This document shows, one piece after another, positions 1 through 12,300 of a DNA stretch of 30,907 nt. The stretch's first letter is position 1; every line of letters begins with the position of its first letter. Position numbers and translations under genes: made by a program. Source of the stretch: CAZFQG01 sp964520785 (lineage in GTDB: Bacteria > Planctomycetota > Planctomycetia > Pirellulales > Thermoguttaceae); contig CAZFQG010000061.1 in NCBI GenBank assembly GCA_964520785.1, positions 1 through 30,907 of the forward strand, in the 5' to 3' direction. Under the pieces are notes generated by a model. It saw only the letters and a program-made list of their open reading frames with translations, did no database searches and was not told the DNA's origin.

Positions 1-2
1 AC

Positions 3-334
3 CGTGGGGTCGTCCATCGCGACGGGCGGGTCGTTCGTATCGCCGATGGTAATCGTGACGGCCCGCTCGAAAGTCAGTCCGCCGGCGTCGGTGGTCCGGA
101 CACGGATCGAATAGGTCGCCTGCGTCTCGTAATCGAATACGGCACGAGTCTTCAGTTGATCTCCTTCAATGGCAAAGCCGCCGTTGTCCGCGTCGCCGGC
201 ACCCGAAACCAAGGCATAGGTGAAGGTATCGCCCAAATCGGGGTCGGCCGTCGAGAAGGAACCAACGAGCGTGCCCTCCGGAAGGTTCTCGTCGACCGAG
301 TTGCTGGATAAGGTGATCCCGGTGGGCGCGTCGT
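3..334 (-). other. Cadherin-like domain, followed by the window edge
   Basis: It starts TGITLSSNSVDENLPEGTLV and continues STADPDLGDTFTYALVSGAG, FAIEGDQLKTRAVFDYETQA and YSIRVRTTDAGGLTFERAV, ending ITIGDTNDPPVA. This is a full bacterial cadherin-like repeat with calcium-binding DEN, DxD, DYE and DxNDxPP-type motifs. The residues after DTNDPPVA (MDDPT) look like the start of another such domain, so a stalk of similar modules probably continues beyond the window. Confidence 0.88.
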
Positions 335-3300
335 TCACTCCGAATATCGTAATGACGACCGAGGCGGTAGCCGCATTACCGCGAAGATCGACGACGCCGT
401 AGAGGAAGTCGTCCGTCTCGGACTGGCCCTCGCGGAGATAGTCGAACCGGCCGTCCGGATCGTAGACGATGGACCCGTCGCCGACGAGGGACGCACTGCC
501 CACCGTGCCGGCCGTGTCGATCCCGGTGAATGAGAGGATGTCGCCGGCATCCGGATCGAGATCGTTCGAAAGGAGGTCCGAAACGTAGACGGTCGTGGAC
601 GATTTCTCGTCCGTCGACGCCCGGTCGTCTTGTGGCAGGGGCGGGCCCTGCACGACGACACGGATCGAGCCGACCGGGGTACCGTCTTCCACCTCCGGCA
701 CGCTCACGCTCATGGTGTAGGTGCCGTATTTCGGGTAGGCATGCACGATGCCGTCGGCAATCGCGATGACCGGGGCATCGTCCTCCCTGGGTCGGCCTTC
801 GAAGACATGGACGGCGCCGTAACCGGCGCCCGCCTGAGGATCGCCGATGAGAATGTCGTCGAAACCGTCGCCGTCGTAATCGCCGACTCCGGCGATCGAT
901 CCGCCGCCGCTTAAGCTAGGCCTCGAAACGCCGCTGATGAGTTCGACCTCCCGCGTACTCCAGCCGGACGCCTCGCCGTAATGGAGAAACACGCGCCCAA
1001 GTTGTATTGGCTCGTACACGAGAGCGTCGGCAATCAGGAGATCGCCGAAGCCGTCACCGTCGACGTCGCCGGCGGAGGCGATTTCCTGGCCGAACGCGAG
1101 GGAATCCGGCTTCGGCGGGATGAGTCGCGGCACCGCGCCAATGCCTCCCTTCTCGCCGAGGAAGACGTACACGGCGCCCTTGCCGCCTTGTGAACCCGTA
1201 TATCCTGGCGCGGAAACGGCCACGTCGCCGAAGCCGTCGTCGTTGAGATCACCCAGGGCGGCGATACTCGAGCCGAATAGGAGCCATTCGGCGTTCCCCT
1301 CGAGAACCGTCTCGGGTTGCTCGTGCAGTCCGAAGATGGAACTGCCGCGGAACAGGTAGACCCTTCCGGCCGCTTCTCCGGCGGCACCGTCTTCGGAGGG
1401 GGCGGTAATCATGACGTCGTCGAATCCGTCACCGTCGACGTCCCCCACGGCGGCCAGCCCGGAACCAAATCCGCCGCCAAATCCGCCGAGCCGCGTCTGG
1501 CCTTCGTAGGTCCAGATTGGCTCACGCGAAAGCCCGTCCGGCCCGCCGAGGAACAACTGGACGATACCAGCGGTCCCGGTGTGCGGCGAGCCGATCAAAA
1601 CGTCATCGAATCCGTCGCCGTTGACGTCGCCGGCGGTGGAGACGCGGGTGCCGTATTCCTGGTACTCGTGGAATCCGTACGAACTCCATACCGGCTCGGA
1701 AATCCCATTGGGAGAACCCAAATGGAGCGACACCCGACCGCGCACCGTGTAGACCTCCGTCCCCACGGTGCCATCGGGGTTGACGACCGGTCTGGTGAGT
1801 TCGACGGTTGCCGACGGCGTGCTGATCAAGACGTCGTCGAAACCGTCGCCGTTGACGTCGCCGGCCGAGGCGACGCGCTCGTCCCCATCGCCAAGAATCA
1901 AGTCGCTCAGGCCGTCGCCGTCGAAATCGCCGGCGGCGATGCTGTTTCCTATGGAACCGAAGTTGGGATTTCCCTGGATGGTCATGGACGGCTCGCCCCA
2001 TTCCTCCGTTACCGGCTCGATGAAGGGAACCGAAATGAACTCGGGCGGCGTCCCGTCGCCGAAGTCGACGAGCAAGTCGACCATTCCATCTCGCGGGACG
2101 AACGACCGGCCCGGATCACGAACTTCGACAAGGAAGCGAGTCTGTTCTTGTTGATGGATTTCGTCGTCGAGGCTGATCGGCGTCACGATGAGCGATGCGC
2201 CGGTCTGGACGGCTGGCAGGGCGCCTTCGATGTCGATCTCGACCATCTGCCCGACGGCGACGTTTTCCAGGGAAATCGTACCGCCGGCCAGGAGGCTCAT
2301 CTTGTTCGAGTAGCGGTCGGTGGCGATCGTCGCGCTCTTGGCGACGATGCCGCCGGGCGAAACGACCTCCAAGTCACCGTCAAAGACATGGACGCCGGCC
2401 AGCTCGATTGAACTGAGGGAATCGATCCGGAGGTCTCCCGGCCCGAGGACGTCGACCGCCAGGCTGCGGACGGCGGTCCGGATGCCGAAACCTTGATCCG
2501 CGACGATTGAAAGCGTATCGCCGCCGATGAGCACGTGTTCCGCGCCCTCGATGGCGCCGGCGCGGATGGAGAGTTTGTTCGCCTCGAGCGTGGGTATTCC
2601 CAGCGCGCCGCGGGCCGTCCCCTCCGCGAACGCGACGCGGCCGCCTGCCTCCAAGACGGTCTCGCCGGAACGGTTTCGGATGGCGCCGTTCTCCGTAAAG
2701 ATGATGTTCGAGGCCCAGAAGTGGATCGGTTCGTCGGCGACGATCTCCGTGTCGACGATGATATCCCGCGCGACTTCCAGGCTCAAGGGGCCGGTATAGC
2801 CCGGGCCGATGAGAACGCTCAGGTTGGCCTGGATTCGAGGTTCGGTCCCCCAAACATTCGGACTGACGAGGACGTCGAGCCCGGCCGCGACGTTGACCTC
2901 TTCGCCAATTACGGAGGGATTCGTCCCGGGCACGGAGACGACCGAACGGGCCGCGTCGAGAGTCACCGTGCTATTCCACGTTTCTAAAACACCCGCCAGC
3001 TCGATTGCGCCCGCGCCGCCGGCCGTGATATGAATGTTGTCGGCCCCCATGTTAACCGCGCGGACGGTCGATTCCGTCAGCAGGATGATGTCACCGGCCG
3101 GAGTAAAGACGTGCTCGAACGTCTTCGTACCGGCGGTGCCGACGTCCCTCACCCAAACGTCACCTTCGGCCAGGACGTCGACGACGTACTCGGCGGCGTC
3201 CGCGTACAGGGCGACGGTCCCGGAGGAGGCGACGTGAACGGTCTTCGCCACGATCAGACTGTTGGCGGCCGAGGTCAAATTGCGCGCCTCGAGGTCCACC

Positions 3301-6300
3301 ATAGCCGCTTGGACCAGGGCGCCGTCATCGAAGAAGAGATCGCCGGTCGTATGGATCGCGACCATGTCGCCCCCAAGCAACTTGCCGCCGACGCGCAGCT
3401 CGGCTCCGCTTTGGATGCTCAGGACATCCGCCGAGAAGGCCTCGGCGAAACCGAGCCCGTTGATTCGGTTCGCCGCTTGGATGACCAACTCATCGACGGC
3501 CGCGAGGGAGAGGCCCGCGAGGTTGACGTTGCCGTCTAGTTCCTCGACGACCGGAACGACGAGCCTTCCGGCGTGGATGAGTTCCGTGAAGAGGGTCGGC
3601 AGCTCCTCCACCACCATTCCGGAGTACTGTTCGGGATTGACGAACGTGAACTCGGTGGACGAAATGGGAGTGTAAACGGGGGTAAACTCGGAGAACCGAA
3701 TGAGAACGTCGTCGCGTCCGACCTCTTCCGTAAGCGACTCGCCCGGAAGGAGGACGATCGCGCTTTCCAGGGTAACGCCTTCGGCCGCCTCGAGCATCGT
3801 TTCGAGATCGACGACCGTGCCGGTTTCCGCGTCGAGGACGTAAAGGCCCCCGTTTTCCAGGTCGGGATCGCCGGCCTCGGTGACGGCGCTTGCCAAGAGT
3901 CGATAACGGTAGTCGTGGACGTAGAACCGGTCACTGTCGACGGTGACGGTTACCGTTTCCTGGACGCCTTGTTCATTCAGTCGCTTCTCCTTGCGAGTCT
4001 CGGAAGTGGTATCGCGATACCGCCGCACGACGAACGTTGAGTCGATCGGATAGAGCTTGTCCGGCACCGTCCCGCCCTGCCATGCGTAGAGGACATCGTC
4101 ATTTGAATCATCCGGCGTGGCCTGCGTGTCGCGGTAATACCAGATGCCGCCGGATTCCTCCAAGGCGACCGGCCACGCGTAGAAGACGTCGTCCGCGTCA
4201 TCCTCGATATAGGTCGGCTCGCCGTGCTGGTCGGTCGACATGCCCTTCACTTCGCGGTAGAAATACTCGCCGGTATCGTTATCCTTGTACTCGTAGAGAT
4301 AGAAACCAAAGGTCGGATCCTGGGTCACCTTCTTGCCGTCATTGGGAGTTCCCTTGGAGTCGCCGGGGCCCTTCGGGCTGAAATCGACGTCCGTTCCTCC
4401 TCCAAAACCTCGCTCGCCGGTCATCGCCAAAGCCGTGATCCGGATGGACGAGGGTTGTTCCACCGCCGCCGCGGCCGCCGCCAGTTCCGCCAGCAGGCCG
4501 TTCTCCTCTCCCTGCAATGCGGCCAACTGCACGTGGAGCTGGTCGATCTCGGCGGCAGCGGCGGCCAGGCGGTCGCGGAAAACGTCGATCGTTCCAGCGA
4601 CCGAAAGCTTGCCCTGGCTATGCCGCAGGTCTTGCGCCACCCGCAGGACGTCGGCCTCGACCAACTGAACTGGCGTCGTCTCTCCGGCCAACCCGAACCT
4701 CTCGGTCCATTTCTGCTCGATGATCCCGGCGAGATTAACGGCCATCTGCGTCTCATAACCTTGCAGTTGCGCCAGAGTGCCCAGCCGGGAATCCAGATTG
4801 CCTTGGATCGTACCAAGTTGGAGACTGAGATCGGCCACCTCACCGGCGAGTATGTCCTTCATCTGGCGGAGTTCGTTCTCTTGACCGAGCGCGATTTGAT
4901 AGTCGACGGCAAGCGCGTCGCGCCGCGTAAACAATCTTCCAAGCTCTTCTTCGAGTCGTACGTCCTCGGAGGGAAGGATGGGCCACGTCCGGTGGAGAAT
5001 GCCCTCGATATCGGCCAGCATGGCTTGCAGGGTCGCTCGCTGTCCGGCCAGTACGTCGAGCCGAGCCGCCAGGTAATCCTTCTCCGCGGGAAGCATGGCG
5101 CGAGCTTGATCCAGCAGGGCCAGATGCTCCTGCCAGTCGGAAAGTCGAGCTTCCAGGTGAAGTTTCTCGCTGGGAAGCAGCTTCTGGATATTGGCGCCGA
5201 TCGCGATCGTTTCGTCGATTTCCGCCTCGATCGCTCCTCTCACCTGGTCGAGTTCACTCAACTTCAGGTTGAGCAAGCCGCGAGCGATGAGTTCGTCGAT
5301 TTGACCGTCCCCGTAGTCGGAGCCGTAAAGCTTCGACGGAGGCGGGTTGTCCAGGAGTTTCTTCCCATCCCGCAGACCCACGTAGAACGACAGCAGATCG
5401 ATCTTGTCGAAGTCCGGCGAGTAGAGAATCTCCGGGTTGATATCCACGACCCGGATCGATTTGTCGCCACCGTCATATTCAATGATCGCGCCGCGCCGGG
5501 GGTCATATTTGTACCATGCTTTCGGGAGAGGTTCGTAGTTCGTGGGGTCGATTCCGAACCGCTTCATGAGCGCCTGCGAGACTTCGTAAATCCGATAATC
5601 GACGTTCAGTTGATCCAGATTCCCGACCGCCTGCCGCCATTGGATGACGCCGTGGACCGTACCCAGATCGGCGTACTGAGTCGCCAGGTCCGTCGGGCTC
5701 TGCGACTCCAGATTAAAGAGCGCCGCGTTCATCGTCCGCGTAAGGAGGTCCGTGTAATCGGATAGCGCGCGAAGTCCCGAGTCGATGGCGATCGGGTCCG
5801 TCTCGGCGAGCACTCCATTCACGATTGCCAAGGCGTCTTGGACTCGGGCGAATTCACCGCCGACTTCCGACAGCGGCGGAAGCTTCAGGAGTTGTTCGAC
5901 GAGCGGACGGAATTCCGGGCTCAGACTGTCAAGGTGGTACGCGAGGAGCCGCAGCCCGTTGTCGAGAACGACGTAATCCGTCTCGCCGATGAGCGGGACG
6001 ATCGTGTTCAGGGCCTGTTCAGTCATGTACTCCTGATAGTAGAGGGCGGACAGATCACTTTGAACGAGTTCGTAAGGCTGCGTCGCGAGGAGGTCCGTTA
6101 GGAGCGGTTGCATGGCGGGGTCGAGGGTGCCGATATGCGGCTCGAGGGTCCGCAGGTCGGCGTCAATGTCGCCGAGATACTGCGCCGGCGGTTCGGGGGA
6201 ACCTACTCCATACGAAAGGACGCTCTGGATCGTCCGTCTCGCGTCCCACACGTCGGCGATCCGGCCGTCGAGGTCTGCCAGTTCGCCGGGGGCCGTCTCG

Positions 6301-9300
6301 ATGAGACTGAGTTGACGATCCACCCAGGCTAGGGTGTCGGGCTCCGCCGCCATCTGGTTCAGCACCTGTGTCTCGAGCTGTGCCAACGCTTCCAACTGCT
6401 GATTGACGCTCGTTTGCACCGCCAATATGTCGCCATAAAGACTCTGAAGTCCCACATCACCGTATTGCGAAAGATCGAGATTGGCAAGGAAATTCGGATC
6501 GAGCCCGGCCGGCGTCTCACGACCCGGCATATCGGGGACGGAACCGCCGCGGCCGTAGATCGCCGACCCGACCGTAACCATCACGTCGTTGATACCCTGC
6601 AGATAGGTTTGCCGCTGGCCGAGGGTATCCCGCACGGACTGCAACTGGGTGGCGAGTTCGGCGGCGGAGACGTTGGCGATTTGTGCCTCGACGGCCGCCA
6701 AGTTGCGCTGGAATCCGGCGATCTCCGCCTCCACCTGGCCCATCTGGCCCATCAAGTCGGCATAGGTAAGAACGACGCCGTCGCCCAGATCGAGCGTCAT
6801 CCGTTCGATGGTGTCGGGCAGGGCCGCCTGAACGTCCAGGAGGCCCCGGAAGGCTTGATACTGCTCGACGACCTGCCGGGACTGAACATCCAGCGGCAAC
6901 GCGAGCAAGTCTTGCAGCAAACCGCCCCTTAGACCTTCGATGGTCGTATGCTGACCGACCTCGGCCTGCACCAGGGCCGTTTCCAGCTTCCCGATGAGCG
7001 CCGTGACGGCCGCTTGAGAACGCAGGTTCTCGTCCAAGCGGCGCATCAATGTCTGCTGGTCGGCGACCGATTGGACGAATACGCTGAAACCGCCGACGTC
7101 TTGCCCGGTCCCCATGAGGTTGACGTTTCCGCTACTTTGGATATCCAGCGACCGGAGCCCGTCAATATGGCCGCCGAGGTTTACGCTCCCTCCGGCGACG
7201 ACAGTCAACGCCGGGGCGTCGAGCGTGACCTTCTTCTGGAACGTGCTCAAGTATCCGCCGGCATTCAAGGTGATCCGCTCGGCCGCGATGAGATTATCCT
7301 GCACGACCAGGTCTCCGGCGGCATCGAGGATGATCTGACCGTCCGCGTGGATGCTGCCGCCGGATTCCCGGATAAACAAGTTATGGTTCACGGAAGTCAG
7401 GGCGACCGTGTTCGAGGCGCCGTGACTGGTGACGTGGTCGACGACGAACCCGTTCTGCGCCGTGACGCTGATCCCGCCCCCCTCGGTGTTCTTCAGTTCC
7501 AGGCCCGGGGTCAGCTCGCCGAACCCGTCCACGTCCTCGACGTCGATGGAGTCGAAACCGAGCGATGAGGCATTCTCGATGGTGTTGACCGCCACGCGGA
7601 GGCCGGTGATCGCGCCGCCGGCCTCCAGGGATGCCGTGCCGGCCACGAGCGCCACCCCCTTGGTGCCGCCACCGGCAATTCCTTGACCCGCCTTCAATTG
7701 CACGACGCCTTGGGACGTGAACTGCTTCGAGAAGGTCAACAAGCCGGTCGCCTCGGAGAAGGTCCGCTCCCCGCGCGTGAAGTCCCACTCAGGGGTGCCG
7801 TCATCTTCGAAAACGGATTCGTAAGCGATTCCGAGTTCGTCGAGCAACCTCGTGTAGATCAGGAAGGCGACCGACCCGGTCATGGTCGCTCCGTTGGGGA
7901 AGTCGGCCTGGTAGAGGACGTACGGATCCTCCGACGCGGCCATGGCGGCGGCGACGATCGTACTCAAATCCCCCGCCTCCGGCATTTCCAGTTTGACGAC
8001 CTGGATGGTTTGACCTTCCTCGTCCAGAACCGGATTACCGTCCTCGTCGGTGAGAATTCCCGTTAGGGCGGTGGGAATACCGGTCATGTCGATGTTGGCC
8101 AACAGCGCGTTGAGCATGGAAAGCCGGATTTCGTCCGCCTCCTCTTCGCTGGCGGCATACGTTCCGCCGATGATGGAGACGACCGTGATCTCACCCTCCG
8201 CCTCCAACAGGATGATGTTCGCGGCGGGCGTTTCCAAAGACGTATTCCAGTCGGTTCGGAGAACGACCTTTTCGGCGGTCAGGTCGCCGGTCGTCCGAAT
8301 CGTGATATTGCCGTTGCTCACGTCGACGTCGCCAAGCAACAAATGCGCGCTCGTGTCGTCGACGGTTAGATCGCCGTCTCCGGAGATTTCGATCCGCAGA
8401 CCGTTTACGTCGGTCCGCAACTCAACGGCGGAAAAGGCGCTTACGAACGCGTGGTCCGCGGCGAGCACTCCGTCCGGATGCGTAATGGAACCTTCCACGA
8501 CCAGGGAGACGTCCCCGGTTCCGGTCGCCCGGAGGTCGTGCAACTCCACCGCCAGTCCGTCCATTCCGGCGGCCATGGCGGTAATCGCGATGTCGTTCTC
8601 ATCCGAGTCGGTCAGAGACGTGACATTCATAATCGTCAGGGTCTCGGCGAGCGTCTCGATGGTGATCGCTCCGTCCGCCGCCCGCACGTTCGTGAGGGTC
8701 ACGTCGGTGGGCCGACTGGGGGCGGTGCCGGCGGGAGAGAGCGTGTAGCCCACGTTGGCGATGAAAATGTCGCCGGCGGCCGTGGTGATTGCCGAAATGT
8801 GGGCGATTGCGGTATTCTCCAGGGTGATGGCGCCGGCCGCGGTCGCGTCGAGGAACTCCGCGGCGATCAGTCCTCCACCCGTCGGAGGGGCCTCGTCCTC
8901 GCCGGAATCCTCGCCGGAAACGTGTGCAATAGTACCGGAAGGCGCAGCGAGACTCAATTCGTAGGTTTCCACGGCGGCGTTCAAGAGGGAGATGTCCCCG
9001 GCGGAGGCTCCGGCTTGGAGCGCAATGCTCCCTTCGGCGCCGAGCGTCCTGAGGATGCCGCCGAGGGCGCCCTCGGTCGGACGCTGCACGAAGACGCTTC
9101 CGGTACCGGCCGTACCGGCGGCCACGTTGATGATGCTGGCCTGGGCGGTCACCTGCCCCGTGATAGTGATATCGCCGGCGGCGGTGAGATCCGCGGCGTG
9201 CGCCGCGTGAATACTCCCGTCGACGTCCAGCGTGCCTCCGTCCGCCGCGACACCGATATCCGGGATATCCGTCCCCTCCGCGGTGGTTCGAAGCGTGGCC

Positions 9301-12300
9301 GATTCTCCGACCGTGACGCTACCGGCGGCGGTAATCTGAATCGAGTCCGTCGCCGTGATTTCGACAATGTCGAAAATCATCGGGTTCTCGGGCAAATCGT
9401 CGCCGATTTGGACATCGCCGGCGGTTGATTCGATGGTGATCGCGCTCCGTTCACCGTGTGCGTCCATGCTCGCCTTGGCCAGGACGTTGCCGGCGGCGTT
9501 GATCGTGATATTACCGGAGGCGCTGAGCGTATCGAGGTCAAAGATGGACAGATCCAGCGGTCCGTCCGGCGTGACGACCCCGGCGCCGTAGCCGAGACGC
9601 TGCTCGTAGACCGGCTCGTAAGCCCAGTTGGTGACCTGCTCCATTTTGATGACCGGGACCTCGCTCTCGATCGTCTCGTAGCGGGGCCGCTTGTCGATGA
9701 TGTCGTGAGCGGAAGTGAACACACGGTACGTGATATCGGAGCGGACGTCCTGAATCGACTCCCACGGCATCTTCATCTTGTAGATGTAGTCCTCCCAAGT
9801 CTCGTTGATCACGAACGGGTCGCTCCACCTCGGATCGCGCTCGTAGACGCCGCGAAGCGCGTTGTGGCCGCCCAGATCGTTCCAGAGGCCGGAGGGCCAC
9901 ATCATCAGGTGGTCTTCGTCGTTCAAGTCGTTCGGCTCGCCGGAGTGGAAATTGCTGTAGCCGGACCAGGCGCTGATTTGAGTTCCGTCCACCCATCTCA
10001 GGGTCCAAAGGTTGTGCGTGGTTCCTAATACGTCGTATCCGCCCAGCCACACGGATCCCGCGCTCGCGCCGGCCGCGTCGGCGATGCTCCGCACCAAGGC
10101 GTTCTCGGCCGCGTCGTTGATCACCGCGAGGTACCACCCCCCCGATTCGAACAGGGTTCTCGCCGTATCCCAGTTCCAGGCGAATTGCGACATCTTGTAC
10201 TCGGGCCCGAGCCATTCCCGGACCAGCGCGAGGCTCGTGGCATCCAGTTCCGACGTGGAAATGCGCTCCAACGTCACACCGGTCTGGCCGACGGCCAGCA
10301 CGCCCTTTTCGCTGCCAACGTTCTTCTGAGCGAAGACGTTCAGGCCGTTTACGTCGACCCCGAAGTCCCAGTTGTTCCCTTCGAACACGTCGATCCCGCC
10401 GGGAGCACCGCCGAGCGGATTGGGGCCGGCAAGGCTGTTGGAATTCGTCGTTTCGTAAAAGGTGACCGTTCCGTCCTCCTCCTTAATGGAGTAAACGAGT
10501 TTGCCGTTATTCTTCACGTCGCCCGCGTCTCCCAAATCCCACTCCTTGGGCTCCCAGGGAACTTTCACCGACTGGTCGCCGACATAGGCCAACCCGTAGT
10601 TCAAACCGGGCACCGCGGGGCCGATACCGCCCAGAAGAGGTAGGATTTCCAGATTCGTGCCGGAGTTGGAGTCGACCGGCGCGGCGGCGAGAACCTGGAG
10701 CATCCCGGTGTACAGCATCGAGACGTAGGGGAGAATGACCTCGTTCGTTTCGCGGCCGTCGAAGATGCTGTATTGCTCGTACGCGGTGTATTCGTCGGTC
10801 CACGCGGGATGCGCATTCTCCCGATAGGTGACGACCCAGCGCGCCGCCGCGTCGTCGAAGTCGTCGACCACCCAACGGTCTCCCACGGAGGGATTGCTTG
10901 GTTCGCCCGTCGCGTGCGCCCACGACCACTCCTGGGTGTACTCTAGTTGGGCCACCTGCCGGACGTAGCCGACCGTCTCGTCATAGGTGTCGACGTTCCC
11001 CACGTACTGCAGCGTCTTGGAGTCGGGATCGGTGCGGTCGTTTCCGAGGGTCGTGACCGTGTAGTTCTCCCACCAGTCCTGGGGCGCCCAAATGAAGATG
11101 TCGGTTCCGTCGTCCAATTCGTGGTAGACGACCGCACGGGTCTTGCCGGTGAAGTCGAGGTCCCAGAAGTTCGCCGTCGGAATCCCCTCGAGATTCCGGT
11201 TGATGCGACCGAGACCCTCGTCCGGCGAGTAGAGCTTGTTCCAATTGCCTTCACTGAGAATCGCGTCCTCCCGGGCGAAGAAGCTGGCGATGTACCCGTC
11301 CCCCTCGGCCGCCGGATTGCTATAGTTCTCGTCGTAATCGATTCCGGCGATGAAAAAGTCGTCGGCAACGTCCTCTAGCGCGCTGGTGAAGGCCTCGTAG
11401 ATATCAAGCGCTTCGGCGAGCGTCATGTACGTGCCGCCGTGGGTAAAGTCGTCGTTCTTGATGGCAACGTAATCCGCGGCTTCCTCGTTGGACCACGACA
11501 ATTCGTCGTTCTCGTCCAGGAACCGGTCGGGTATCAGGTCCGCGTACTCTTTGAGTGCTTCGCTGTAGAGGTCTTGCGGCGGGAGCCAGTGCGCGAGGGC
11601 CATTTCGGCGATTTCGGCATCGGTCCACGGGATCAACACCGGGTCTTGGCGTGCCTCTGGGAGTTCCGGAACTTCAAACGGCTTGAACTCCGGGAACCAG
11701 AAGTCGAAGTAGGTCTTCTGGACCTTGTAACTGTCCATGTGGAGAAAGGCGTCGGCGGCGGCGAGGGTATCGATGATCGAAATGCCGGGTGTCGTATGGA
11801 AGACCCCTTCCACGAACACGCCGGGAACGAACGTCTGGGCCATCGTCCCGCCGTCGTCAAACTCATACAGAACGCCCTGCAGCGTCGCGGCGGCCTGCGT
11901 TTCGAACGCGTACGATGTCTGTCCCTGCGAATCTACCGCGCGGAGCTGCGTATCCATCACCCGCGTCGCCGAACCGGCGTCCGCGGCCGCGAACGACGTA
12001 ATGTCCGCCATCGTTTTCCCGTCGAACGCGGCCAGGAGCGTATTGCTCGCGGCGAGCGTGATTCCCTTGTTCGAAGGGACGTAAACGGTCTTCTCGAAAC
12101 CGGAGAGGAACCGCATGTCGAAGAGCTTTTCATAGCCGTTGTATTCGAGAATGGCGCTGACCCGCTCGGAATCGGTCAGGTCGTCCCATGTCTTGTACTG
12201 GAACCCTTGGATCGCGAAATCGGTAAGTGCCGCGTAGACCTCGGTGTAGTCGTGCTGGACGTAGTACTGCGCCGGACTCATGGTCACGAACAACGGCGGC

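Noticed and set aside
1317..2411. Plus-strand open frame with regularly repeated Val-Asp-Val-Ala-Gly motifs
   Set aside because: The periodicity is the antisense image of the FG-GAP cores (GDVNGDGFDD) on the minus strand.
4430..7075. SMC or chromosome-structure coiled-coil protein
   Set aside because: No Walker A or ABC signature motifs are visible and the helical region lies between extracellular-type domains in one frame.
9538..10215. Off-frame minus-strand open frame overlying the lectin domain
   Set aside because: Arg/Gly-rich translation with no motif, while the main frame here shows EPN and WND lectin signatures.
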